NCBI RefSeq assembly: GCF_013393345.1
Contig: NZ_QJRF01000045.1
Coordinates: forward strand, 62,001 to 126,000
Direction: 5' to 3'
From: Pseudomonas taiwanensis
GTDB lineage: Bacteria > Pseudomonadota > Gammaproteobacteria > Pseudomonadales > Pseudomonadaceae
Length of the DNA stretch: 64,000 nucleotides
The notes below the pieces were generated by a model. The model was not told the DNA's origin, did not search any database, and worked only from the letters and a program-made list of their open reading frames with translations. Within the stretch, counting starts at the first letter, position 1, and every line of letters begins with the position of its first letter. A program made the translations under genes and the position numbers. This document shows positions 25,769-34,293 of the stretch, one piece after another.

Positions 25769-27691
25769 TCAGAAGGTGGTCTTCAAAGTCAGATACACCG
25801 CGCCACGGTCTTCCGTGGTAGCCCCGCCGCCGGAGAAGGAGGAGTAACCCCCGGCGTAGCAGGTGTAGCGCTGCGTGGCGTCCAATGCGTTAGGAGTCGA
25901 GCCGTCGGTGGCCCCGTTTTCACATTTCTCGGCGTCGCCGAAAGAGTCCACGTACTTCAGGTCCACGAAGTACTGGTTGTAGATGGCCGCACCGATCCCC
26001 ACGGAGTAGTTGCCGGTGTCTTCGGCGCCGCCGCCCTGTACCGGCGAAACGCCGTCCAGGCCAACGTTGACGGACATCGGGGCGGACAGGTCCACACCCG
26101 GGAATACCTGGTACCAGGTGGGCGTGAAATTGACCGCGACGCCCCAGTTGTCGCGGGTCGGCTGATCGATGCCGTGGTAGGTGGACTTGCCCTTGTAGAG
26201 CGCCTCGTTCTTGCTATCGAGCTTCAGCAGGTTGCTGTAGTACAGCTCGCCCAGCAGGCTGGCCGCGTCGAACAGCGGCGTGTCGCCGATGGTCATCAAG
26301 CCGTTCAGGGTCCAGTGGAGGGTGTCGCCGGTGGCGCTCATGCTGTCGCCGCTGCTCGGAACATCGGTGACCACACCGGAACCCGGAATACGCGCCGGCA
26401 GCAAGCCGAGGCCCGCAGCCAGGCCGCCAGGGCCGGTGGCGCTGGTGATGGCCGGGATGCTCGCCAACGGCATGTTGTGGCGGACGTTCAGGTCGCTGGC
26501 GACGCTGATGCCGCCGAATTCCTTGGACAGGCTCAGGCCGAAGATGTCGATGTCGTCGCCGTAGGCCAGCTTGTAGTTGGTGGTGCTGATGGAGTTCTGC
26601 ACGTTGGCGATGGGGCCAGCTGCACCGCGTGCGGTCAGGCCGGTGCCATCGAGTACGGCTTGCGGCAGGATTTCCGAAGTCTGGCGGTAATAGGCGCCAA
26701 CGGTGCCATCCAGCCATTCCGGCGACCACTTGAGCATCAGGCCCCAGTCACCGCGCTTATCCGGAGTAATGTCGTGGCCACGGCGAATGTTGGTCAGGGT
26801 GCCGTTCGGCCCCGCGAGGCCCGGACCGCCGGTGTGACCGAGAAGGAAGGACTGCGCGCCGAAGCCCACAACGTCCGAACTGCCGTAGTAGGTGCCGGCC
26901 TCAGGCAGGCGTGCAGCGTCCCAGTCGAGGAAGTACTGGGCGGCAACGGTCAGCTCAGGGTTGATGGTGAAGGAAGCGGAAACCTGGTTGCGCGGAACGA
27001 ACAGTTCCTTGGCCTCGGTACCCGGTGCCGCGGCGAGTTTCGCCAGGTCCAGGCCGGACTGGCCGTAGCTGATGGCATGCACGGGATTGAGGATGGTTTC
27101 GCCCCAGTACACGTTGTGCTGGCCGGCCTTGATGCTGAACATCGACTCTTCGCCAATTTCGGTGCTGTAGAACACGAAGGCGTCGAGGATTTCACCGGAC
27201 GGGCCGCTGTAATAGCGCTGGGCGTAGTTGGAAAGGTGCGGGCTGCCCAGCACCGCATTGTTGGTACCGGGCTGGCCGGCAATGCGGGAGAAGGCCTCGT
27301 TGCCGTTGACGAACGGGTTCGAGTTGGAGCCGGTGTTGTCGTAGGCCTTGTCGTACCAGCTGGCGGCACTGACACGGAAGCCCTTGTTGCCCTGGTGGAT
27401 CACGTCCAGCTCAGTCAACAGGTCGACGCGATTGGTGATGTTGGTGCCCGAACGACGGAAGTTGAAGTCACCGTCGTTGTTGTTCGGCGTAGCCAGCATG
27501 CGCTTGTCGGCACTCTCGGTGCGAACACCGTAGTTGTACTTCACGGTGTTGTCGAAGCGAACCGACCAGTCCGGGTTACCGGTGTCAACTTCCATGGCCT
27601 GTATCGCTGCTGGCGCGCCGATCCCGGCCGCAATGGCCGAGGCGAGCAGGCACCTGCGCAGGTTCAGGTTGTGATTGTTCTTGTCTTTCAT
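25769..27691 (-). CDS. DUF1302 outer-membrane-associated protein
   Basis: A 640-residue DUF1302 protein with signal peptide (LLASAIAAGIGAPAAIQA-M). It has many amphipathic beta strands and the C-terminal aromatic ending VYLTLKTTF typical of outer-membrane barrels. DUF1302 members are thought to be outer-membrane proteins for hydrophobic substrates. ATG 27691 follows GGAGCC; the frame continues upstream but without a ribosome site. It is the head of the envelope cluster unless transcription comes from the hydrolase promoter 136 bp further upstream. Confidence 0.88.
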   Translation of the reverse strand: MKDKNNHNLNLRRCLLASAIAAGIGAPAAIQAMEVDTGNPDWSVRFDNTVKYNYGVRTESADKRMLATPNNNDGDFNFRRSGTNITNRVDLLTELDVIHQGNKGFRVSAASWYDKAYDNTGSNSNPFVNGNEAFSRIAGQPGTNNAVLGSPHLSNYAQRYYSGPSGEILDAFVFYSTEIGEESMFSIKAGQHNVYWGETILNPVHAISYGQSGLDLAKLAAAPGTEAKELFVPRNQVSASFTINPELTVAAQYFLDWDAARLPEAGTYYGSSDVVGFGAQSFLLGHTGGPGLAGPNGTLTNIRRGHDITPDKRGDWGLMLKWSPEWLDGTVGAYYRQTSEILPQAVLDGTGLTARGAAGPIANVQNSISTTNYKLAYGDDIDIFGLSLSKEFGGISVASDLNVRHNMPLASIPAITSATGPGGLAAGLGLLPARIPGSGVVTDVPSSGDSMSATGDTLHWTLNGLMTIGDTPLFDAASLLGELYYSNLLKLDSKNEALYKGKSTYHGIDQPTRDNWGVAVNFTPTWYQVFPGVDLSAPMSVNVGLDGVSPVQGGGAEDTGNYSVGIGAAIYNQYFVDLKYVDSFGDAEKCENGATDGSTPNALDATQRYTCYAGGYSSFSGGGATTEDRGAVYLTLKTTF

Positions 27692-27826
27692 GCGTTGGCT
27701 CCGCTTTTTGTTGTATTGGCTACCGCAACCCTTTCCTTGCTCCCTGCCTGGTTTGCGCGCAGCCGGTTGCATGGCCGCGCGCCACTTACGCCGGACTCCC
27801 CGGCCGAATGAGTTGGAATCTTTGGA

Positions 27827-28390
27827 TCAGCGATCCAGTATCCGGATCAGGTCATGGGCGTCCGGCCATTCGCCGTAGCCCGAGGCCGGATTGAGATGAC
27901 CGACCTTGCCCAGCTCGACCAGGCTGCTTTCCCAGTCGTTGGCCAGGGCGCGAACCGCGTCCAGGCTGGCCAGGTGATCGTCGTCACTGGCACAGACGAG
28001 GCTGGGGAACGGCAGCGGCTGACGCGGCAGCGGGGTCCAGCCATTGGCTTGAAGGGATTCGGGGCTCGGGTAGTTCGCCGGCCAGGCAGCGTCCAGGTCC
28101 GGAGGCGTGGCCAGCAGCGCACCCTTGATCGGTCGGCTGTAGCGAGCCGCCCAGTGCGCCACCATGAGGACACCGGCGCTGTGGGCAACGAGGATCACAG
28201 GGCCGTCGATTTGCTCCAGCTCACGCTGAATGGCTTCGACGCGCGCCGGCAGGCTCAGCTTGTCCTCTTCCAGCGGTGGAACGCTGCGGACTTTGGGCAG
28301 TTGCTCGGCCAGCAGGGTCTGCCAGTGCTCGGGCACATGATCCCGCAGGCCGGGGACGATAAGGATGGTTGCGTTGTCGTTGTTGTTCAC
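27827..28390 (-). CDS. RBBP9/YdeN family serine hydrolase
   Basis: A 187-residue small alpha/beta hydrolase. The nucleophile elbow is VAHSAGVLMVAHW, the acid lies in ASDDDHLAS and the histidine in GKVGHLNPASGYGEWP, all characteristic of RBBP9-type hydrolases. GTG 28390 follows AGGGTGATGAC and is preferred over a TTG 48 bp upstream. Its promoter region carries the AraC-type tandem element at 28465-28503, and the DUF1302 gene follows 136 bp downstream, so it likely leads the operon. It may hydrolyse an ester that the envelope cluster imports. Confidence 0.85.
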   Translation of the reverse strand: MNNNDNATILIVPGLRDHVPEHWQTLLAEQLPKVRSVPPLEEDKLSLPARVEAIQRELEQIDGPVILVAHSAGVLMVAHWAARYSRPIKGALLATPPDLDAAWPANYPSPESLQANGWTPLPRQPLPFPSLVCASDDDHLASLDAVRALANDWESSLVELGKVGHLNPASGYGEWPDAHDLIRILDR

Positions 28391-28464
28391 GTCATCACCC
28401 TGTGCCGCAATCGCGGCTGGAGGAACTTGGTGATGCAAACAGTAGAGGTGCCAGGGGGGAGTCG

Positions 28465-28503
28465 CTTCTCATAGGGCGTCAGGCTCTTCGCATTTCATGA
28501 CAG
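28465..28503 (-). promoter_or_regulatory. AraC-type tandem operator, copy A
   Basis: On the minus strand two 18-bp half-sites of form CTGnCnnnnnATGnGAAG lie in direct repeat with a 21-bp period. The second ends 20 nt before the -10-like hexamer TACTGT. The whole element is 36/39 identical to copy B at 37335-37373; only the 3-nt spacer differs. It lies between the hydrolase start (28390) and the AraC gene (28627). Confidence 0.75.
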
Positions 28504-28626
28504 CCCCGCCCTGCTCCCTTTTCCAGCCCGCCGGGCGGCCATGCCCGTCATCCGTGGCATGGGCCAAATTCCAGGGATTGGCTTTACTTTCATCTGGCCG
28601 GAACAAGGAAAAATGCCGGCGTTGTC

Positions 28627-29757
28627 ATGAAAGACAAATTCAAAGACTATCCGCGACGACAGACTCACTTCGCTTTATCTGACAAAAACAATCGGCGCAT
28701 GCCTACAGGCACACTCCGGTACAACGACAGCGTGGCGATCGACATGACTCCAATGGTTCGCGCGGCGGCCCTCACCAACTACATGGAAGTGGCCCAACAC
28801 CTCGGTCTCAACCCACAACAGATGCTGCGCCAGGCAGGACTCAGCCAGGCACTGATAGAAAACCCCGACCAACGCCTGCCCACCTCGGCGGCTGCCACCT
28901 TGCTGGAAGATTCCGCCCGCGCCAGCGGCTGCCTCACCTTCGGCTTGCGCATGGCCGAATCCCGTCAGCTTTCGGACTTCGGCGTCATCAGCCTCCTGCT
29001 TTCCCACCAGCCGACCCTGCGTGATGCGCTCGAAACCATCGTCCAGTACCGCCACCTGCTAAACGAATCACTGGCGCTGTTCGTGGACGAAGTGGGCAAG
29101 ACAGTCGTACTGCGGGAAGAGATCATCACCGACCCGCCGGTCCCCATCCGCCAGGGCATGGAGCTGGCCATCGGGGTGCTGTTCCGCATGTGCAGCGCCC
29201 TGCTCGGCTCGGGTTGGCGGCCAATGGCAGTGAACTTCAGCCACGACGCGCCGCCGGACCTGCAACTGCATCGGCGGGTGTTCGGCTGCAAGCTGGAGTT
29301 CGGCAGCGAGTTCAACGGCATCGTTTGCCAGGCCGCCGACCTGGACAAGGCCAACCCCCTGGCTGACCCGGCCATGGCCCGCCACGCGCTGCGCCTGGTG
29401 GAGACCCTGCCCGGCGCCGCCCAGCAATCGACACTGAACGACGTGCGCAAGGCCATCTACCTGTTGCTGCCCATGGGCCGCGCCACCATCGAGCAGATCG
29501 CCCAATCGCTGGGGATGAACGTGCGCACGCTTCAGCGGCGCCTGGAAGAAAGCGAAGTGACCTTCTCCGACCTGATCAGCGAGGTGCGCCGCGACCTGGT
29601 GCTGCGCTACATGGAGAATCCGCGCTATTCCCTCTCCCGCATCGCCGACCTGCTCGGCTATTCGGTGCCCAGTTCCTTCACCCGCTGGTTCACCACCCAG
29701 TTCGGCATGGCACCGGCAGCGTGGCGGCGTGAGCATCAGGTGAAGGCGGAGGAGTAG
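28627..29757 (+). CDS. AraC family transcriptional regulator (AraC-binding-like N-domain)
   Basis: A regulator of up to 376 residues. The N-terminal two-thirds is the arabinose-binding-domain-like region of OruR/ArgR-type AraC proteins (VRAAALTNYMEVAQHLGLNP, QRLPTSAAATLLEDSARASG). The C-terminal 100 residues are the AraC double helix-turn-helix (IEQIAQSLGMNVRTLQRRLE, then SRIADLLGYSVPSSFTRWF). The start is uncertain: ATG 28627, 28699 or 28744, none with a strong ribosome site. It is divergent from the hydrolase/DUF1302 cluster. Matching tandem operators lie in its own upstream region and before the operon at 37.3 kb, so it likely activates both. Confidence 0.9.
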   Translation: MKDKFKDYPRRQTHFALSDKNNRRMPTGTLRYNDSVAIDMTPMVRAAALTNYMEVAQHLGLNPQQMLRQAGLSQALIENPDQRLPTSAAATLLEDSARASGCLTFGLRMAESRQLSDFGVISLLLSHQPTLRDALETIVQYRHLLNESLALFVDEVGKTVVLREEIITDPPVPIRQGMELAIGVLFRMCSALLGSGWRPMAVNFSHDAPPDLQLHRRVFGCKLEFGSEFNGIVCQAADLDKANPLADPAMARHALRLVETLPGAAQQSTLNDVRKAIYLLLPMGRATIEQIAQSLGMNVRTLQRRLEESEVTFSDLISEVRRDLVLRYMENPRYSLSRIADLLGYSVPSSFTRWFTTQFGMAPAAWRREHQVKAEE

Positions 29758-29794
29758 TCCGCCTTTGTGGAACGAAACCCATCGGCGCCGCTGT

Positions 29795-30712
29795 TGGGCT
29801 TCGTTCCTCAGCGCCAACCTACGACAGAGCTTCGCGAGCAGAGCTCGCTCCTACACCCCCATCGTGCTGCCGATCGCTTTTGTAGGTTGGTCAGAGCGCA
29901 GCGAAGCCCAACGCTTCCCGAAAGTCCGTGCAGGGTTTCGCGAGCAGAGCTCGCTCCTACATCGCCCATCGCGCTGCCGATCGCTTTTGTAGGTTGGTCA
30001 GAGCGCAGCGAAGCCCAACGCTTCCCGAAAGCCAGTTCTGGGCATCGCGAGCAGAGCTCGCTCCTACACCCCCATCGTGCTGCCGATCGCTTTTGTAGGT
30101 TGGTCAGAGCGCAGCGAAGCCCAACGTTTCCCGAAAGTCCGTGCTGGGCTTCGCGAGCAGAGCTCGCTCCTACACTCCCATCGTGCTGCCGATCGCCCTT
30201 GTAGGTTGGTCAGAGCGCAGCGAAGCCCAACGCTTCCCGGAAGTCCGTGCTGGGCTTCGCGAGCAGAGCCCGTTCCTACACCCCCATCGTGCTGCCGATC
30301 GCTTTTGTAGGTTGGTCAGCGCGCAGCGAAGCCCAACGTTTCCCGAAAGTCCGTGCTGGGCTTCGCGAGCAGAGCTCGCTCCTACACTCCCATCGTGCTG
30401 CCGATCGCTTTTGTAGGTTGGTCAGAGCGCAGCGAAGCCCAACGCTTCCCGGAAGTCCGTGCTGGGCTTCGCGAGCAGAGCTCGCTCCTACACCCCCATC
30501 GCGCTGCCGATCGCTTTTGTAGGTTGGGCAGAGCGCAGCGAAGCCCAACGCTTCCCGGAAGTCCGTGCTGGGCTTCGCGAGCAGAGCTCGCTCCTACACC
30601 CCCATCGCGCTGCCGATCGCCTTTGTAGGTTGGTCAGAGCGCAGCGAAGCCCAACGCTTCCCGGAAGTCCGTGCCGGGCATCGCGAGCAGATGCTCGCTC
30701 CTACGCCACCTG
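29795..30712. repeat. Tandem array of a 106-bp repeat, nine copies
   Basis: Copies of TCGCGAGCA begin at 29832, 29938, 30045, 30151, 30257, 30363, 30469, 30575 and 30681, a period of 106 bp (once 107). Each unit joins two elements: a CGCGAGCAGAGCTCGCTCC element and a TGTAGGTTGGTCAGAGCGC element ending GAAGCCCAACG. Copies differ by a few substitutions. Open frames across it (repeated SRARSYTPI, SERSEAQRF) arise because 106 is not a multiple of 3, so the frame shifts from unit to unit; they are not genes. This accounts for the roughly 1.1-kb gene-free stretch together with the terminator that follows. Confidence 0.95.
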
Positions 30713-30728
30713 TACCAACCGTCCAAAT

Positions 30729-30763
30729 AAAAAAAGGGGTAAATGCCTCCCTGCATTCACCCC
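30729..30763 (-). terminator. Intrinsic terminator of the yeiH-type operon
   Basis: On the minus strand GGGGTGAATGC and GCATTTACCCC form an 11-bp stem (one G-U pair) with a six-base loop, followed by TTTTTTT. It lies 111 bp past the stop of the YeiH-family gene and ends the seven-gene operon. Confidence 0.85.
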
Positions 30764-30873
30764 GTCACGCCAAAAAAAAACCGCGCTACGAAGCCCTTCC
30801 CTATAGGCTCCGGCGCGGCAAATGCCCGCTTTGGCAGGCGTCGATGACCCCCTTACGGGAGCAGGAGTAGTCG

Positions 30874-31884
30874 TTAGAACCCCCAGTGCAGCATTGCCAG
30901 CACCAGGGCGGCGAGGAAGGCGGTCTCCCCCACCATCAACAGGATCGGCTTGATACCCACGGAGGCGAGGTCCTTGAGTTGGGTTTTCATGCCCAGGGCA
31001 CTGATGGCGATCACCAGGCACCAGCGCGACAGTTCGTTACCGGCGTTCTGCACCACGGGCGGGATGAAGCCGGTGCTGTTGATGGCAGCGAGGATCACGA
31101 AGCCCACCGCGAACCAGGGCAGCAGCGGCGGACGCTTGGTGCCTGGTTCGGCGCCGCGCATGCGCGTGATCATTGCGGCGCAGACGATCACCGGCAGCAG
31201 CATCGCCACACGCATCAGCTTGACCACCGTGGCGCTGTCGCCGGTCTCGTGCCCCATGCTGTAGCCAGCGCCCACCACCTGGGCCACGTCGTGGATAGTG
31301 CCGCCGATAAAGAACCCGGCATGCAACGGCGAGAGCCCAAGGGCCTCGGCGATCATCGGGTAGAGGATCATCGCCAGGGTGGACAGTGCCGACACGCCGA
31401 TCACGGTGAACAGCGTCGCGCGTTCCTTCTGCGGATGGCTCGGCAGCGCCGCCGCCAGGGCCAGCGCCGCCGACGCACCGCAGATGGCGGTGGCGCCACC
31501 GGTGAGCAGGCCGAACAGGCTGTTGAAGCCAAGCAGACGCGCCACTGCGACTGACACGAGGATGGTAACCACCACCAGTGCCACCACCATGGCGACTGGC
31601 TGCCAGCCGAGCGACGCGATCTGTTCCAGGGTGATGCGAATGCCCAACAGCGCCACGCCGACCCGCAGTACTTCGCGGGCCGTGAACTCGATGCCGGGCT
31701 TGCATGCGCCGTCGGTCGCCAGGAAGTTCACTGCGAGGCCCAGCAACAGGGCGAAAAGCATCACCGGAGCACCGTAGTGCTCGGAAAGGAAGGTGGCCGC
31801 CGCGGCGACCACGGCGCTGACGATCACGCCGGGCATGAGTACCCGGGTGCGCGATCCCAGCGAGGTTATTGCTGTTGCAGACAT
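30874..31884 (-). CDS. YeiH family putative sulfate exporter
   Basis: A 336-residue membrane protein of the YeiH (conserved hypothetical 698) family with about ten helices. Family segments present: REVLRVGVALLGIRITLEQI, LTGGATAICGASAALA and GGTIHDVAQVVGAGY. Members are annotated as putative sulfate exporters. ATG 31884 follows AGGA and overlaps the end of the Rieske gene by 19 bp. It is the last gene of the operon. In company with a TauD-type dioxygenase, export of sulfite or sulfate from an organosulfur compound is an attractive inference. Confidence 0.87.
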   Translation of the reverse strand: MSATAITSLGSRTRVLMPGVIVSAVVAAAATFLSEHYGAPVMLFALLLGLAVNFLATDGACKPGIEFTAREVLRVGVALLGIRITLEQIASLGWQPVAMVVALVVVTILVSVAVARLLGFNSLFGLLTGGATAICGASAALALAAALPSHPQKERATLFTVIGVSALSTLAMILYPMIAEALGLSPLHAGFFIGGTIHDVAQVVGAGYSMGHETGDSATVVKLMRVAMLLPVIVCAAMITRMRGAEPGTKRPPLLPWFAVGFVILAAINSTGFIPPVVQNAGNELSRWCLVIAISALGMKTQLKDLASVGIKPILLMVGETAFLAALVLAMLHWGF

Positions 31885-32216
31885 ACGATTGATTCCTGCG
31901 GACGCGGCCGCGATAGATCGATGAAACAACGGCCCTGCAGCAGCTCCACCGCATAGGTGGCGACACCGAAGCCGCTCACGCCAGGGACACATCCGCTGGC
32001 CAGGTCAAAGCGCAGGCCGTGGGCCGGGCAACGCAGCAAACGTCCCTCCAGCTTGCCGCCGAACAAGGAGGCGCCGTTGTGCGGGCAGCCTTCGTCGATG
32101 GCGTAGATCTCACCGCCCTGGTTGAACAGCACCAGCGACTTGCCGTCATGACGAAACAGGCTGCGGCCGCCTTCCGGCGGCAGCTTGTCCGCTGGCACCT
32201 CTACCCGCGCGGTCAT
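31866..32216 (-). CDS. Rieske [2Fe-2S] ferredoxin
   Basis: A 116-residue stand-alone Rieske protein. The cluster ligands are CPH (Cys44, His46) and CPAHG (Cys63, His66). The spacing and length match NirD/biphenyl-dioxygenase-type ferredoxins. The ATG at 32216 overlaps the DsbA stop by four bases (ATGA). It may pass electrons to an oxygenase; the operon's own oxygenase is 2-oxoglutarate dependent and would not need it, so its partner is unclear. Confidence 0.88.
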   Translation of the reverse strand: MTARVEVPADKLPPEGGRSLFRHDGKSLVLFNQGGEIYAIDEGCPHNGASLFGGKLEGRLLRCPAHGLRFDLASGCVPGVSGFGVATYAVELLQGRCFIDLSRPRPQESIVCLQQQ

Positions 32217-32881
32217 GGCAGGCATGCCTCCGTCGCTTCGCGCCGCTCCAGCGCGTGCTGCAACTGGGCCAGCATCAGCCACGACGGCTGGGCACCGGCC
32301 AGGGACGGCCGGTTGTCGATCACGAACGAGGGAACGGCCTGGTTCGCGGGAACCGCATCGCGTCCCACATAGGGACGGCCATCGTCGAACAGCGCCTCCT
32401 CCAGGTTTCGCGGATCGAAGCCGCACTGCCTGGCCACCCGCAGCAACAGCTCGCTGCTGCCCAGGTCCTCGCCACGCTGGAAGTAGCTGGCGAACAGCCG
32501 TTCGAGCAGGGCGTCGACCTGACGCGCGCTGCCCTGCTCCGTGGCCAACGCCAGCAGGCGGTGCGCGTTGGCGGTGTTGGGCATGGTCACGATGCGTCGC
32601 AGGTCCACATCCACGTCGGCGTGATAGGCGGCTTCACTCACCTGCTCCTGGCGCGCCCGCACCATCGCCTCGCTGCCGAGGCGTTGCAGGTAGAACTCCA
32701 TGAAGGGCACACCTTGCGCCGGCAGGTCGGGCAGCAGCTGCACGCCCTTCCAGCGGAGTTCGACGGAGACATCCGGCCGCAGCTTGGCCAGGTTGCCCAG
32801 CGCCTTCTCCAGGTTGCGTTTGCCGATCAGGCACCAGGGACAGATGAAGTCGAAAGTCATTTCGACCAACAGCGGTTTCAT
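32213..32881 (-). CDS. DsbA family FrnE-like oxidoreductase
   Basis: A 222-residue cytoplasmic DsbA-fold protein with CPWC at residues 14-17, no signal peptide, and the cis-proline loop VPSFVIDN, as in FrnE. FrnE-like proteins act as thiol oxidoreductases or isomerases, sometimes on polyketide-like or glutathione-linked substrates. It is tightly packed in the operon: its ATG overlaps the MFS stop by one base and its stop overlaps the Rieske start. A glutathione-conjugate or isomerisation step is possible. Confidence 0.87.
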   Translation of the reverse strand: MKPLLVEMTFDFICPWCLIGKRNLEKALGNLAKLRPDVSVELRWKGVQLLPDLPAQGVPFMEFYLQRLGSEAMVRARQEQVSEAAYHADVDVDLRRIVTMPNTANAHRLLALATEQGSARQVDALLERLFASYFQRGEDLGSSELLLRVARQCGFDPRNLEEALFDDGRPYVGRDAVPANQAVPSFVIDNRPSLAGAQPSWLMLAQLQHALERREATEACLP

Positions 32882-34182
32882 TAACGTTCCTCACTTGCCA
32901 TCAGCGGCGTGAGCTTCTGGATGTCCTTCTGGTAGTGGCGCTTGCCGTACCAGAACACCAGGGCCGCAGCGACGCTGATCAACGGAATCAACTGGAAAGC
33001 ACGATCCAGGCCGAAGAGATCGGCCAGCACGCCTGTGACATAGGGTCCGGGCGCCAGGCCCAGCAGGTTGTTCGCCAGTGTCAGAGTGGCGAAGGCCGTG
33101 CCGTGGATCGAGTAGTGGGTCAGGTTGGCGACCATGGCGCCGGCCGGACCGGAGGTGCCGGTGGCAACCAGCATCGCCAGGGCGATGACCACCAGCTGCG
33201 GCACACCCGTTGTCATCTGGAAGGCCAGCGACAGCAGCACGCAGCTGATCAGGCAATAGGCGATGGCCAGGGCGATCTTGCGGTCCGGTGCATTGCGGCA
33301 CAGGCGGTCACTGAGGATGCCGCAGAGGATCATGCCGGCACCGCCGGTGAGCACGATGATGGCCGAGACCGCGCCGGCCTGGTCGGTGCCCATGTGGTAG
33401 TAGCGATTCAGGTAACTGGGGAACCACACCATTACCGCCGCGCCGACGAACAGCTGCAGGCCGCTGCCGACGTAGGCGCAGATGACCGAACGGCTGGCAA
33501 ACAGGGTTTTCAGCGGGCGTCGGCACGGGAACTCGTCGTTGGCGCTGGGCACCACGCGCGGCTTGGCGATGCGCGATTGCTTGACCACCAGCGGGTAGAC
33601 CATCGCCAGAACCAGGCCGAACATCGCCATGCCCGCGAAGGACCAGCGCCAGCCCAGGTGTTGCGCCAGGACGCCGCCCAGGGCCATACCCAGCACTGAA
33701 CCGAACATGCCGCCGGCCATGAAGGCGCCGGTAATGGTGGCGCGCATCTGCCGGGGGAACACGGACAGCACCACCGCGATGCCGACGCTGCCATAGGCTG
33801 CCTCGCCCACGCCCACCAGGAAGCGGGCGATGAACATGTGTTCGTAGTTCTTCGCCAGGCCGCAACCCAGGGTCGCCAGGCTCCAGAGCGTGGCCATCAG
33901 CACCAGGCTCTTCACCCGGCCCCAGCGGTCAGCCAGCAGCGACAGCGGGAACGTCAACAGCCCCACCATCAGCGCGACGATGCCGCTGAGCAGGCCGAGC
34001 TGGGAATCGGTAAGCGTCCATTCGGATTTGAGCAGCGGGAATACCGCGTTGAGTACCTGCCGCGACATGTAGTCTGAAATCAGCAGGCCGAACGTCAGGG
34101 CGAAGACGACCCAGGCGTAGGTGCGCGGGATATTGACGGCCGATTCGTCGAAATCGGCGGTGGTGGCGGTATGAAAGGCCAT
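32881..34182 (-). CDS. MFS transporter
   Basis: A 433-residue, 12-helix major facilitator. Motif A reads LADRWGRVKSLVLMA and the second-half equivalent LSDRLCRNAPDRKIAL; GVGEAAYGSVGIAV resembles the Spinster/organic-anion group. It lies 111 bp after the BKACE gene, with a hairpin between, and is coupled to the DsbA-like gene. It probably imports the operon's substrate, an organic acid or related anion. Confidence 0.88.
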   Translation of the reverse strand: MAFHTATTADFDESAVNIPRTYAWVVFALTFGLLISDYMSRQVLNAVFPLLKSEWTLTDSQLGLLSGIVALMVGLLTFPLSLLADRWGRVKSLVLMATLWSLATLGCGLAKNYEHMFIARFLVGVGEAAYGSVGIAVVLSVFPRQMRATITGAFMAGGMFGSVLGMALGGVLAQHLGWRWSFAGMAMFGLVLAMVYPLVVKQSRIAKPRVVPSANDEFPCRRPLKTLFASRSVICAYVGSGLQLFVGAAVMVWFPSYLNRYYHMGTDQAGAVSAIIVLTGGAGMILCGILSDRLCRNAPDRKIALAIAYCLISCVLLSLAFQMTTGVPQLVVIALAMLVATGTSGPAGAMVANLTHYSIHGTAFATLTLANNLLGLAPGPYVTGVLADLFGLDRAFQLIPLISVAAALVFWYGKRHYQKDIQKLTPLMASEER

Positions 34183-34230
34183 CGGGGTTACCTTGAATCT
34201 TTGCGTGTAATTGTTGTTGTCACGCTAGCT

Positions 34231-34256
34231 GGCGGGGCGTCGGTTGGCACCCCGCC
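34231..34256 (-). other. Hairpin between BKACE and MFS genes
   Basis: GGCGGGG and CCCCGCC arms enclose a 12-nt loop, with a further GGCC-type palindrome just after the BKACE stop. No T tract follows; it may tune transporter expression. Confidence 0.35.
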
Positions 34257-34293
34257 GGAGCCGGCCTTGTAGGCCGACTCCTGGCTACGCAGG

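Noticed and set aside
25748-27811. 687-codon plus-strand frame opposite DUF1302
   Set aside because: Antisense shadow; the minus strand has signal peptide, ribosome site and family match.
29795-30712. Possible CRISPR array
   Set aside because: Units are contiguous 106-bp near-identical copies; there are no unique spacers of constant length and no cas genes.
29767-30870. A chain of overlapping plus-strand frames with repeated SRARSYTPI and SERSEAQRF segments
   Set aside because: They are translations of the 106-bp tandem repeat in changing frames, with no ribosome sites; the DNA repeat explains them.
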